64,000 nucleotides of DNA from Trogon surrucura (taxonomy: Eukaryota > Chordata > Aves > Trogoniformes > Trogonidae): NCBI GenBank assembly GCA_020746105.1, contig CM036632.1, forward strand, positions 1,922,001 to 1,986,000, in the 5' to 3' direction. The notes below the pieces were generated by a model, which searched no databases, was not told the origin of the DNA, and was given only the letters and a program-made list of their open reading frames with translations. Positions 45,661 to 59,230 of this stretch are shown in pieces. The position numbers and the translations under genes are program-made. The stretch's first letter is position 1; every line of letters begins with the position of its first letter.

Positions 45661-48310
45661 AACACATCAGAAGAAATCTATTCTGATGGCAATTTTTTTG
45701 CCTTTCTGTCCAGATCTCGCTAAAATTCGTATTAAATCGGTAGTAAAGGCAGACTATGGGGAAAACAATGTTCTCTGGAATAAATACAGATGGGCGGGTG
45801 CGAGTACCTCAAACCTCAGACAGCCCTGGCGTAGGGAAAACGGGATCTGTGTTACGAAGCCCTTTCAAAACACTTCAAATCCAAGGTTTTGGTTCCACCG
45901 ACCGTGGAGAGGGAGCAGCCAGCGGCGAAAACTGGATCGGGGCTCCACTCCCCAAACTCAATGGCATTTCAGCCCCGACACAGACTCAACCTCATCTTTT
46001 CCTTTTAAAGTTAAAAGGGAAGGACACGACCGCATCCACAGGCATAAGGAAAACGCGCGGCAAAAAGCGAAGGGGATGTCACATCCGATCAGCTTGACAC
46101 CGTGGTGGAAAACACTGGTGGCTTCCCTGATTTATGTCTTTCCGCAGCTACTTTCTATGCCTCATTAAAGCGCGTAATTTAAGTAACTCTAAGCTCTTCG
46201 CAACATCTGCAGTCAAATGTTTAACTTGGGTTGGCTACCCCGTGGCACTGGAAGCCAAGGCTGGGCGTATTTCAACAGCCAGGATGACCTGGATTTTTCC
46301 ACCAAACCAACCTCTCGCAGCACGTTCGGAGCTGACACCCGCGCGGGCGCGGACCCGAGCTGTCGGCCGGGGGCTCCGGAGAAATAGAAAACACTTGTGG
46401 CGTGAAAACACACCGAGAAAAAAAAATAACCCGGCGCCTTATTTGGGGCTGGTTACCATCTGATGTTAATAAGGAGAGCCTGTGAAAGCCTCGGGGATGA
46501 AAAATGAAGGACTGAATGTAAGAAATTTAATGGAAATGCTAAAGAAAAGAGGAGAAATCTGAAAGAAGTGCCGTTACCGTGTGGTCTCTGCCAGGGTAAA
46601 GACTTTGCAGCAGGCGGCAAAGCACCGGCTGCTCCTCACCGCACCGACCCGGAGCCCTTTCCTCAGCTGCGCCAGAAAATGGGTTAAAAACTTCGACAAA
46701 TACACGACGCAACCCACCGGCTCGCTGACACGTTCGCGCTGCCTATTTAAAAGATGGAATGTCCAACTGGCGGACGTACAGACTTTGTTCCGAGGTCAAA
46801 AGAAGAAGAAGGGGAAAAAAAAGGCATTTTACGTACATCCCAGATGGTAGCTGAGCCATCCCCAAGCTGCCCGCGGCGGGGACTTCAGTAAATAGCAAAT
46901 GAAACATACAGTGGGCAAAACCAGATACGCTACAGAAAACACAAAACGTGTTAAGGAACACATTTCAATGATGCTTCCCCTTCAGTGTTGGGCTGCCTCA
47001 TTTGGAATTTTACAATGGGAACGAGGTGTAAATTGTGAAATGATGAAAAAAAAGGAGACCTTTCAATCTCTTTCCCTTCCCTCGCCGAGCAGTTCCCTCT
47101 ACATGAGACCAAATCATGCCCGAGGAACTCCGGTGGGATGGAGCTGGGGAAGGACGTGCGGAACCCAGGAGGACCAGGATGCTGAGCACCGCTTCAGCCT
47201 CGCCGAGGGGGAGCTTTTATTTCATCTCTGCGCATGCACGTGCATTTATTTCCCCGCAGAAAAGCGAAATAAACTTCCAATACGGGAACCGCCTGCGTCC
47301 GTTCAGCACTAGATAGCAAGGCAAAGATTTCCAAGAAGCTAAAGCCCTGCATGTAGGTTGGCAGAGGAAGACAGGAGAGATCAGGCACTCTGACGGGACA
47401 GATGCAGAAGAACAAACTTTGTGTGGTTTATCTAACAGGTAGCTGTCCGCACACACGGCACGTTACGGTTTCAAAAGCTGCCAAAGGAGCCCGTCTCCTA
47501 CAGGGAGCTTTGAAGACCTCGACCATAAAGAGGTTTAGTGCAGCGGGTGTTTCCCGGCAGTATCGTACTTCTTTTCCCAGCGCAGATTTGGCCCGTGTCG
47601 GGTGGGATCACATGAAACGCAGATCCCCGAGGACGCTGGAGAGGAAGCGGAGAATGCCACCCACTTTCAAGGTCACAGCTGCGAGGAGATCCCTGCTCAT
47701 GCTGCTGCACTGATCGCTTACATATGAGATGAACCTTGGAAGAGGAACGAAAACGTATGCATATCAGAAAACTCCAGGAAGAGCTGTCACTGGAGTAACG
47801 CTGCAACGAGCCCTTGCGCTGACAAGAACCTCATGGCAGCTGCAGTGTTATCGAGAAGAGATGCGCTCTTGGGAAAAAAAAAAACCAAACCTGCATGGGA
47901 CTTGAGGTTTTCCAGCTCGGAATAATCTCTAGCAGAGGATGAAATACAGCTGTCCATCCGTGAGTAAGTTCCTGCACTGTGATTCATTCGACAAAACCCG
48001 AGCGCACCGACACCAGCCACGGGGCTGATTTTCAAAGGTTACTCATTACTCACCAGCAAATTAGATTTGTCAACAGGCAGAGAGAGCAAAAATTCGGCGT
48101 TGCCTGGTTCTGTGATTCAAACAGCCTCCTCTAGAGAAGTCAAGTCACGAGTTCTTCCAAGCTGGATGACAGCAAGAGTGACACTGAGAGAGAAGAGGGG
48201 GAACAAGACACAGAGCAGATGAGCCCAGAACTTGCTGTGACACTGGCCCGCGCTGCTGTAGCGGCGGTTGAATATTCCTGAATATTCCCAGGCTGCTGCA
48301 CGCCAGCACG

Positions 48311-48370
48311 AAGCTGGGAAGAGATGCAGGGAGCTGGGAAAAGATGCAAGGAGCTGGGAGAAAACGCAGA
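48311..48370 (+). repeat. Three-unit 19-bp tandem repeat
   Basis: Units AAGCTGGGAAGAGATGCAGG, GAGCTGGGAAAAGATGCAAG and GAGCTGGGAGAAAACGCAGA lie in tandem. Confidence 0.85.
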
Positions 48371-50032
48371 GAATTCTGTTCGTCCAGTTTTTCTGCACCG
48401 TCAACGTCGTGAGAGGCGCTTTGGCAAAACATCTGTGTGTGAACGGCCGGTGCCAAGTTAGAGCAGGATGGGACCATGAGCAGGAGGAAAGGCTTTGGGT
48501 GAGCTGAGGGCAGGGCAGCTGCTCCCCCGGGCTGGTGGGTTCAGCACGGGGAGAATCCAGTCCACACCCCTGCAAGGTGCTGGCCTGGGTGAGCATCTTC
48601 ATCCTGGACCTTCACGCTACGGACTTCAGTCTGACATTGTGCCGGGTAATTTTAGTATTGGCTTTGTAGTTTAATTTCTTCTGACAGTGAGAAGAAACCC
48701 TTAAGGTTTCTGCAAACCAGCGTGTTTACGAGTGAGTGCCAAATAGAGAGCCGGGTCCAACGCGGCCGGCGAGCAGCCAGCCCCACCGCTGCAAAATTAC
48801 ACAACGGAGCACAGGACGTGCCACAAGGCATTAATCTCCCGACGCACAATTTTAGCCTTGAAATCTCGGCGTGACAGCTACATGAGCAGCTCAGACATGA
48901 CTGAGGGAAGTTTAATGAAGCAGCAAATTACAGCTCTGCCCAGGATTTTCCACCCGAGATACCACATAGGTATTTCCCAGTACTCGCTCACTGGCAGCTG
49001 TGGTGAGAGCAGCTCCTTTCTGGCGTCTTGCGGTGGTGGCACCACGGCTGTCATGGTGCTGGTGGCCACATCAGGGCACTGTCACCAGAAAACAGGCGAG
49101 TGGTGCCAGCCCAACACACCAAAAGGTATTTACACAGACCCAGCGAGCTCTAAAGGAGCCCTTTGATACTTGCTTGGAGGTGTCTTCTGTGTAAGGCTGG
49201 TCCTGGAGACCCTCAGGGTTCCCTGTTTTGACCTTGCCCTGGAATGGTCATTTGCCTGTCACCTCATGAGTGCTCATGATCAAATCTTGGATATCTCTAA
49301 TGCTTCATTTTCAGGGTCTCCATGTGCTTTCCAAACTCGGGAGAGGACAGTTGACAAGGCAGAGGTAAGACACAGCACCTACGGAGACAGAGCAGGGAGC
49401 ACCGAGACACCCCTCAGGGGACGTGTCCAGCGGCTTCTCCACGGCCACCTCAGCTTTGGAAGACAATTAAGCTGCAACTTAAGGAACATCAGATCCATTC
49501 CTGGCCTGATTCCTTTCACAGAAATCCTTCCGCATCCCCAAACACAACTACTTTCTCCAACTTACTGACACGGTAAATAAAAGCACGGATTATTTTGGCT
49601 GCCACGGACCGGATGGAGGTTTGCGCTCAGACGCTGCCCCATCAGTGCAGGGGAGGAACAGGACCACAGAGAGAAGCAGCAGAACCACCACGTACATCCC
49701 TGAAGCATCCTCCCACCAGGGCATCTCCACCAGATCACGGTCGAGAGCAGCGACTGCCCAAGCAGCCGAGGAAAACCACTGCAAGGACTCTTATCACAGA
49801 ACGGGATGTGTGTGGAGTGTTTCATCTGGCACTCTTCGGAGCTCTCATAATCTTTTCCTTCATGATTAATATTAAACAAGTCATATTCCTTCTGGAATTT
49901 CCTAACTGTGTCTGTTTATATTTTTCTCTACATCATAGTTAATATTTTAAGATCGTCTCTTTTTTTTTTTTTTTCTCCTTTATTTCACATTCATATGTTT
50001 TTCCTCATTTTATAAATTAGGTTTCTTGTTTA

Positions 50033-50046
50033 GTAGCCATGGCAAC
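50033..50046. promoter_or_regulatory. RFX X-box-like palindrome
   Basis: GTAGCCATGGCAAC differs by one base from the ideal palindromic X-box GTTGCCATGGCAAC bound by RFX factors. It lies in a T-rich unique stretch of the long LMF1 intron, 8 bp from a RUNX-like palindrome. Function is inferred. Confidence 0.5.
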
Positions 50047-50053
50047 ATCTGAC

Positions 50054-50071
50054 TGTGGTGGTTACACCACA
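50054..50071. promoter_or_regulatory. Inverted RUNX-like site pair
   Basis: TGTGGTGGTTACACCACA is a perfect inverted repeat with 7-bp arms and a 4-bp GTTA centre. Each arm carries the RUNX core TGTGGT. Binding is inferred from the motif. Confidence 0.45.
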
Positions 50072-53000
50072 GCCTGGGGCTTTTTTTTTTTCCTTCTTCT
50101 TTTCTCCCCTCAAGCTGTCTTAGAAAAAATATCCTTTAAATAAATAGCAGCATAAAAAGAAAGGGGCAAGTTCGGTACCGACTCCTCCTCCTTTCCCTCC
50201 AGTGACCCACTTCGACAAGACTTCCCAGCACGGTGGGTGAGGACTCATTTGGCTTGAACCCAGTAAAGTCTTATCCACTTAGTTAACTTCAACGGGAATA
50301 CTCGGAGCACATCAAGTGAAACACATATGTAAGTCTTTAAAACCTTGAGGCCTATGCCCGAAAGGCAGAAAGCAAAAAGCTGGAGCTGCGTTTTCCCTTC
50401 TGGGCGTCAATCCCGCGGTGCTACGGGGGTGAGCAGAGGGGATGTGCCGCTCCCCGGGCTGAGGACGGGGTCACTCCCAGGAGATGCTGTGGTTCAACGT
50501 TACCTTCGGACCAGGGACCACACGGAGCAGCTCCCGCATCTCTCTCCTGTTCCAAACTCTTGAGGAAACCCAGCGGTTCGAGGCAGCAGGACCCGCTTGC
50601 TTCCACCTCTGCGCTCTTCGTCCCAATTAGCAGGACGTGGCGATTAAAGCCCATCCATCAGGGCAACCTGGAGACCACGCAGAGATATTTCCAAGCAAAA
50701 GGGGCATCAAATCAACAAACGCATTTTTGTGGCCTAGGGAATACTAGGGAATAGCTTTTTTTTTTTTTTTTGAAAATAACGAACAACGTATTTCAGTCTT
50801 TTAGGATGTTGGTAACCAGTAGCTTAGAAGGAATTTAGGCTTTTGAAAAAACAGGAGCGTGTTTTATTTCAGACTTCTCCCACGAGCACGGTAAATGGCA
50901 ACGGGTTACAGATCTGTATTTACCCGTGGCAAGAGGTATCTAAAATTCCATGCTGTGTCTTACATACTGAACATAAAATACCAGTTACGTAGACGGCCAG
51001 CCACACCGAAAGCAGCGCTGAACCAAGAGGAGGCAACGAGGAAGGGAAAAAGCCAGGAATTTAACAAAGGCAGATGAACCTTTAATACGGCAGAACCTCT
51101 GGGAGCCCTGAGACACTGTGTCCAGATGTTTGGAGGTCGATGTAACCTGACTCCAAGAAGGAAGAGGATGTATTTCTTAAAATTCCCTGTTGTGCTTTAA
51201 TTTACTGCAGTCTTGCAGAGGATGCATGTGGTGATCACAGGTGGAGTTTCAGATTGACCATAAACATGAAGCCGGGGGCAAAAGACTCGAGCCATTTCAG
51301 GTTTGGCTGCCAAGATGGTTGAGGTAGAGATTTCCATGAAGACATCTCCGCTCCAGTCATCGGTAACAGGGGCCAGAGGAAAACCCTCCAACAGAGACAC
51401 TGCAGGCACCAACGGCCTTTCTACGGATGGCGACCAGGACCAGAGACAGGCGACCACTGGAACGCTCTCCAACCGATCGCTTCTTCTTTGCTGGGTGGCG
51501 AAGAGGAGGGAGCGTAGGATGGACGGCAACGTTTTGAAGCTCCAGTTCTTCTCTGCGGTCGCATTTCTACCAAGCAGCCCCAAGAAAACGATCTCTCTAC
51601 TTCTTTAGGACCCCACTGTCTGTTCCAGAACACTTTGCCGGGATGAAAGAAAAATATTGGCCCCGCAGTGTCTCTGGCACCATCCCATCTGCCCACTGAA
51701 CCAGAGACAGAGCTGGCTGGGACGCACGGGGTTTCAGAGCGCTCCCTCCCCCAGAGCCTGACCCTTTTACCTTGGCTTCGCTCCCTCTGAGGTTTCTGGC
51801 CCACAGCGACGATCAGCGTTTGATTCGGAGAACTGGCAGATTCGCCGTCGTTGCTACCGAGGGATTTGCATGGGGATTAGAACTGGTTTTCAAGGGTTGG
51901 CTATGGAATAAATGACATTATTGATGCAATAAAAGCAATCCCTGCTGCTTTCCCATTCTCCATTCCTGCCATGCTCATTCTCAACCTCGATCCAAGCAGG
52001 CAACGGGGTGCGACTTGTTGATGGAATGTTTAAATTTTGGTTGACTATGCTCTGAGTTTTCTACTGCCCCTGTAATCCTGCATCTCTCCGCAGCACCCAG
52101 CAGCAGGAGCTGGCAGGTACTCCAAAGCTGACCACGATGTGAAGGCTGACCAGTGGGTGAGAAATGATCGTCCTTCCTTCTCTCCCAACCTGTCTCACGC
52201 TGCAGCGATGCAGAGCTCAGTAAATCCACCTTTCCCTGACCTCTTGCTTTGCTCAGGCAGAATGACCTGAGCTTTCATAACCTAACCTCTGCCAAAATCC
52301 ACCGTCTCCTCAAGGAAGGAAGATGCAGTTGAAGGAGATACAGAGGAAACTCTCACCTTGAACGTCAACCAGCCTCAGGACTCCTGGCACAGGGCAGCAC
52401 GGACCCAGGCATCCAGGCAAGTATTAGGAAAAAATACTGGAAATTGGGCTAAAATGGCTCCTGCAATCGCTACGGAACACCAGCGGGGAGGGTTCTGCAG
52501 AGACCCTTTGGCACAGGAGCTTTTGGTTCCTCATTTCATCTGCTCGTTTTCCTGGCTTCGCTGCCTCCAAAGGCTGGGGCTTGCCACTGCTGCCAGAGGA
52601 GCACAGCAGGTTCGGGCTCTTTGCCCACTCTCAGAGCAGACCTGGGGCTTTCACACCCTCAAAGGGGAAAATCAAGGTTCTGCTCCGTGCTGGGTTAACA
52701 GAGCACAGGCAGCTGTGACGGCGACTTCAAGCCCACCTTGAGCTGATGGCACCAAGCTGGCCAGGACTATTTATTCTGTGAGCTTTTCTGCCAGACTTTC
52801 TCCGAGCTCCCATTGCACCACCTTCTATACGTGATTTGTGCAACTGGGAGAGACCCGTGCTACGCACACCAGCACGAGTTCAGTGATGATATGTTTCACA
52901 GACGGGAACCAGCTCTTCGAGCTCTTAGAGGGCTCAGCTCCTTGGATCTTTATTAGCTGAGTGAATCAGCTGCATGGCTACCAGAGAGCCTCTGGGATTT

Positions 53001-53410
53001 TCTCTTTCATCCCTTCTCTCATCAGCACAAGTCACGAGAAGTGCCGATGTGATGAGCAGAGAACGTTGTTTTAGGCACTTGTTTTCTCAGCCTTTGCAAA
53101 ACTGGCACCGATTTAGGGTTTCTCGGTGCCGGCAAGTTTTTCTAATTAGAGTAGGGTGTAAATTTAAAGTGCCACATCTCTTCCTGAATAGCTCCACATG
53201 TGGACACCAAGCCCAGACAAAACCGACGCTGTTCCTGTTTAGCTTAACCCATCACCAAAGGGGTTCATGCGTGTGTGAAACGAGCAGTTAATGGAGAACA
53301 CCTCCCGTGGGCAGACGAATCGGCCGCGTGCTCCTGGCGGAGATGAAACCAAAAGGCGAGAGTTCCTCTGAGGAAAGCAAGAGAGGTGAGACCTCGTGCT
53401 ACAAACACTG

Positions 53411-53552
53411 GCCTGGAAGGGGGCGTTTGGATGTCGTGTTGAGGGACACAGGTCAGTGGTGTTGACAGGGCTGGGACGAAGGTTGGTCTCGATGATCTTG
53501 AAGGTCTCACCCAACCAAAACTGTTCTATGATTTTATGATTCTATGGTTTTC
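53411..53552 (+). mobile_element. CR1 LINE 3' end (about 140 bp)
   Basis: GGCTGGGACGAAGGTTGGTC, TCGATGATCTTGAAGGTCTC and a tail CTGTTCTATGATTTTATGAT TCTATGG mark a plus-oriented CR1 3' terminus. The upstream edge is approximate. Confidence 0.88.
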
Positions 53553-56500
53553 AGGCTTGAGGCTCAGCTGAGCTCAGCCACCGACTCCGCTTATGGGCAG
53601 CAAGAAAAACCCGTTATTCTCCAAAACCCCAAGAAAGGAAAAGCGAGACCGGGCATTTGCAAATGATTCTCCAGGCAAGGACGACCACCCAACCATCTCC
53701 ATCCCACGCCCAGGCATGCCCCGGAAAGAGCCGGGCAGCCCTGCCCGCATCCCAGCGCAGCATCCCACGTCCCGGCCAGTGTGGGGAACAAACTGCAGCT
53801 GCTCTGCGAGTATCTTGCGCTGATCCGCGACTTCTCTGAGTCACTGGCTCCAAGAAACTCCAGTATTTTATAGGAAGATGAAAGCAATGAGTGACACAGG
53901 TTTCCTGCGATCTCTAGCTGTTGCATCACCAAGGAGATAATGTCTTTGGCGGAGCCTGGGGAAGGGGGTAGCACAGCTGTGTAAACTGCGTGTGGGCTAA
54001 AGCATCTCAGGGCTGCATCCTCATCCCAGCGCTTCCAAATCAAAATAAAACCTCTCTGGAGGCAGCATCGTTACAGGGAAACATTAAACCCAGCAACTTG
54101 GCCCAGAGCAAGCAAATGAGTTATTTTCATCAAAGCAGGACGCTACAAAATCCATCTCCACCTCTGTCTCTAAACAGCCCAGACACCCAAGTTCCACAGC
54201 TTTGTGTTCACTCTGAAATTACATGGGATTCGTTTTAACGGCTTTAATTAAAGCCATCCAATCCTTGTGCAAGGAAGGTAAGACTTACACCTCTGGTCTG
54301 TGCGTAGTTTTATATTCAGCTGACCCAAGGAGCGCTTAAATCCAACTAGCCACACGCGAAAAAAAAAGATACACCGATCTAAGCTGGCAGAAAATCACTT
54401 TGTGAATCGCACAAATTAATAAAAACCCCTGAGCTGACCATCTGGGAGGACAGAAGGTGGCATCTGGGCACACAGGAATGTCTCGACGGGACTCAGAGTT
54501 ACCCCGATGGCACCAAACGAGGATCTGGTCCATGAGTTGGTACCGGCAGCTTGAGTCTTTGCCCCCTCAAGTCTTTGTCCCCAGCACAGGGCTTTGCCAA
54601 CCTGAATCCAGAACGCCAAGCTAAGAGCAGAAGTGACACTGCTCTGGCAGCCAGTGACACCAGAGGAAAGGCTAAAAATGGAGGGGAGCCCTCGTTCCAG
54701 CCGGGAGCGCTCGCTGTAGCCGTTAAGGGCAGCAAAATCCTCCCCTCGCCCCAAGAACATCGCCCCAAAGGCAACAGCCCACGCTCAGCCCCTTCCGCTC
54801 CTCGAATGGGCACGTTCTGTCTTCACACGTCTATATCCGACGCTATTAAATGATTCTCTTCTTAATACATGTATTACAAATTCCCTTTAAAAAAAAAAAA
54901 AAGTTCATAATCTGCCATCTGTTTCCAGTTAGGCTGTTCTGATTTCTTCTGTATTTTGAAATGGAATATAAAACATTATTTAAAGGTCCCGTAATCTAGA
55001 TGGTGGGAGGAGAAAAACCAAAATCCAAGTACCGCCACCGCCGCTGTCACCCTGCCGAAAAGCAAAGCCCTGGTGAGAGCCAAGGGCTGGGAAGATGCAA
55101 CGTGACCAGATCAGGAATAAGGTACAGAAAACACGATTAAACTTGGAAGAATTTTACCATCACTTCAAGCCATTACGCTGAAACTGGATAAATCTACAGC
55201 TTAAAGACGTTTGACACATATGAGTGGGCGAGTCCTTTGGCTTGGGCAACGTTAATGGATCGTAATGGTTTTAGTTAGCTTTAGTAGCTACACCTAAACA
55301 TAAATAAATAATCATCACCGGAGATATGGCAGCAGTGCACGACCAAGATCATGTCACTGACTTCACTAACGTCTCTGGTTTATAGCAGGTCTGGCTCTCA
55401 TTAGACAAAATGCTTTATACATACACTTACACATACGTGCAATCGCATGTGCAACACACACTTTATCTCCCACCCTCGTTCGGACCCGAACGCCGCAGCG
55501 TGGCACCGAGCGAATCACATCTGGAAAGCGCAGATGTTCCGAAGCGACCGCGGCCGCGCCAGCTCCTATCGTTTCGCCGACAACATCGCCGTAATTGCTT
55601 TTTCTCTTCGAGCCCGAGCACCTGGAAATTCTGCTAGACGGACACAAAGGTCCTGGATTGCAGAGAGATCTTTGAGAAGCAAAAATTAAAACAGAGAGAA
55701 AAGAGAAAAAAAGTAAAACAACCCATAACCCCGCCCCAGAGCCTGCGGAGCCTAAGTACTCCTCAACCTCTTCCCTTGGCAAAGGAAGGACCACATGTGG
55801 TGGATGTCAGCCATGTCATTCAATACGGCTCTGGAAGGTGTTCATGTAGCGCAAAGAGGAGAGCGGTGTAAAGCCTCCCCGGAGCAGCACGGGAAACGAG
55901 ACCTGAGAGCACCCTGGAAAGCTGTAACGCGGCAGAACCGCCGAGGGCCGCCAGGATCGGTTGCGTTTCCATCACGCTTAAGCAGACGTCGCAAGCTGGA
56001 GATGGAACTGGTGAGCTCGGGACGTCAGTGCTCAGTAATGACGCCCAAGGACGCGGGGCCACCGGAGCCCACTCGGTCCCTGGCTCTCCTTGGCTTGGCC
56101 GTGGCGGTGACCAGGGCACAAAGGTGACACCGAACGTGGCCACCGCTGCTGGGACATCTCGACACGGGCGGCGCTTTCCACCACGAACCCGAAACTCGGC
56201 TGGAACTCCTCCCTCTGGCACGGCGGCATGCTCCCTCCCCTCCCCGCCACCGTATCCTTTTGCCGTACGAGCAAGGACACGCTGCTCGGAAAGAAAACAG
56301 CGCTCTTGGATGGCCAAGCTCTCTCCAGCTCTTCCTGGCCCCAAAGCCAAGAGCCCCAGTCAACAGTGAAAATTAATATGGACCTTCCTGCTGCGTTTTT
56401 ACAGCCATGGCAGCGCCGCATCCCCGGGGCCTCCCATGCAAATCTGATTTCATAGCTGGGCGTAACATCTCGCTCTCGGGTTCAAGGAGCAGAAGCAAAG

Positions 56501-56835
56501 GTGAGACAACGGGCGTCGCAGCCCGGGGACATCTTAACGAGACGCTTCCACGACAGGCTGAACCCTCCTCGGTGGGAAACCAGCACATTTCAAGGCAGGC
56601 AACCCAATGCAGGGGCGCCAAAAATCAAAGCCCGAGCAACCGCGTTTCATTTTTAATTTAAAAAAAAACACCCCAAAACAACAAAAAGCCAGCAACCCAC
56701 CAACCCAAGGCTGTGGGATCCCCCCCAAAGCCCGTCCCCGTGTGCCAGCAGGATGACTGATGGCAAAACGCAGCAGGGCCAGGGCTGCAGAGCGCTGCCA
56801 GGCGGCTCCGCCTGTCGGAGTCACCGACGGTCCCC

Positions 56836-57500
56836 TTCCCAATTAATCAAGTTCCCATACTGATTAACAGCATGATTCATGTCTCTCGTTAGGCGCATTC
56901 TGTAACAAACAAGGCTGTATTTCAAGGCCGCTGGCTTAATGGTTAAAATAAATACCTTCCAAATTTCGATTTTCAAGTAGCTGAACCTTTTCCACCTTTA
57001 CAACTAATTCAGACTTCCTTCAAATTATTTTTCTAAGTAATATAACAATTTGTTTTTCATTAGAGCTTGTCAAAGCCGGACTTTGGTTTATTTTGAGAGA
57101 AACCAGCGCTCTCCAGAAACTGTTTAGTACAATTTGAATGACGCCCAAAGGGGTTATTGCAGCCACAATCAAAATAGAGTTTACAGCACTGGCTAGGGGT
57201 GACACTTTATTTAATGGTTTAAAAAAAAAAAAAAAGAAGAGAAAAGCCCCCCAGCCCCCTGGATCAGAAGCTAATTAAATGCACTCCTCTGGCTAACAGT
57301 AAGTGTTTCCAAGTCACTCTGACTACTGCAGAATGCAAGAACTTAACTTGTTGCTAACTAATGCCAGACACCATTATACGAGCAGCGTTATTTACTGATT
57401 TGGGGTGGTATGTGCTGGTGTTCTTGTGTCTGGCAGGGCAGCCTCGCCTCGCAACAGATACTATCAAGCTGGATGTAAAATCAAATATAGGAGTGATTAA
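56836..57500. other. Long AT-rich unique segment, strongest candidate conserved noncoding element
   Basis: About 650 bases with no repeat and no convincing frame, between GC-rich blocks. Examples: CCCAATTAATCAAGTTCCCA, GATTAACAGCATGATTCATG, GGGGTTATTGCAGCCACAAT, ATCAAGCTGGATGTAAAATC. It contains paired TAAT, ATTGT and ACAAT cores fitting homeodomain and SOX sites. One A tract lies at about 57220-57234. Conservation is inferred, not measured. Confidence 0.35.
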
Positions 57501-58559
57501 ATAGTCTGGGGTCTGCCTGCTTAGATTTCTTTTTTATTATTTTTTTTTTTTTTTGGCGGAGGGGGCACAGCTTGGCATTTAATTTAAGGTGGCTTAAACG
57601 TAACAGAAAAATCTACCCTGTAACTCCTTTGATTTCGCTTTCCTTTTGCTTTTGCCGTTGAGAAAAGCTGAGCTGGAGCCGCGCCAGGGCTGAGGAGGAC
57701 CCCGGCCCCCTCCTCGCCCCCGCGACCGGGACGGGTGCGCCGACCATCTCCATCATCCCAGTCCAGTGCCTCGAGTCTCCCAAACGACTTTTTAAAATAC
57801 TCTCCCTGCATCCTCCTCCACCTCGGACCCGAGTCCAAAGCAGATTTTTAAACAACTTTGCCGCAAAACTATTTTCCGTCCGACCATCCCTAGCAGCAAA
57901 CTCATGTTCTGCTGTCCATTTGCCTAGGAAGTTCTCAGTTTGTTTCTTTTTTTTTTTTTTCCCCCTAAACCGCAACCGAATCAACAAAATTCGGACTTTT
58001 GCGAAGGCTGAATTTCCTCTTTGTTTTCGCCGGGGAGCAGCCAACGCCCACAGGCTCGCGCCCTCCCGGGGATGCTGGTGCAGGGGGGACCGCGCTCCCC
58101 AGCATCACCCCACCCCGCCAGGGAAATCAGAGCCTGGCCCGGGGATATCGCCTGCAGGAATAGCCTCTTTTATGCTCTTAATTCCAGGGTACTCACGTTG
58201 CTGATTTCTATGGGGGGCAGTGCAGAACGGATGCAAGAATTTTCCAGAGCAGCCCCGGGGTGGCAAATAGCGGCTTTTTTTCTCACGTGCAACGTGTTCA
58301 TAAGGCAACTACTCTGCGTCGATAAAGAATGATCTGCAAATGCCCTACAGGTTCATAATTCAAGTATAAAGGGCTCGATGCTTCTGCCCCAAGCCCGGGA
58401 CTCGTGGAACCCTGATACTCCTGGAGACCCATCTGATTTACACCAGCGTAAAGAACAGAAAAACCAGCTCGTATCTGACAAGTGAAAACAAACACTGGAT
58501 TCAGGCACTTTCTGCGGGGAAGGGGGGAGCTGTTTAATTTTCGTTCCTTCTCTCCGGGC

Positions 58560-59230
58560 TGCTGCTGTGACCTCTGCTACCTCCTAAGTCAGCAACACAA
58601 TGTGTTGCAGCTGGGGCACGGCAGCAGCAGGATTTAATTTGCGCGTGTGTGGCTGCGAGGGCAGCTCGTCCCTCCGACGGCTCGCGGCGCGGCAGAGGCA
58701 GCAGCGCTGGAACCCGGAGGGGCTCGGTCCTCCCCTCCCCAAAGAGAGCAGCGGGGAAGATCCCCCGCTTCGCCTCCCGTGCACGGCTTTGGGGAGGAGA
58801 TGGGAAAAGGAGCAAAGTAGAGGAAAATGTCCACCTCCATCAAAATTTTTAGGAGGTTGGGGTTTGTCCAAGCCGAGGGAAAAAAGGGCAGAAAATAGCT
58901 GTTTATCCAGCAACCATTTTCTGCTTAAAGTAAAAAAAAATAGAAAAGGAAAACAACTTTGCTGCCCACTTTCCTGCATAATCCCAGCTCCCAGGAGCGC
59001 TGCGTGTCTCCATGCGGTGCCCGACTGGGCAAGGGTAGCGCTCGAAACTTGTTTTCCGAGGGCTAGAAGTCGGAGATTTCGGTTGCAGGAGGTTTCTGCC
59101 GCAGCCCTCCCCACCCCGGGGGGCTCCCCCCCTGGCCCTGCCCCAGCTCGTAAAGCCGCCGCGTTCCTGCGCAGCTCCTTGGCCAGACCCCGAGAGCTGC
59201 GTGGGGAGCTTCTCCTTGTCGGCGCTCTGA
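58560..59230. promoter_or_regulatory. CpG-rich block in the long intron
   Basis: Clusters of CpG (for example CTCCGACGGCTCGCGGCGCG and GCCGCCGCGTTCCTGCGCAG) over about 650 bases. It is the densest CpG stretch I see away from an exon. It could be an intronic CpG island or alternative promoter. The 247-codon plus-strand frame across it looks like a by-product of base composition. Confidence 0.3.

Noticed and set aside
45686..46168. 160-codon plus-strand open frame
   Set aside because: No similarity recognised, antisense to LMF1 in its long intron; I judge it chance.
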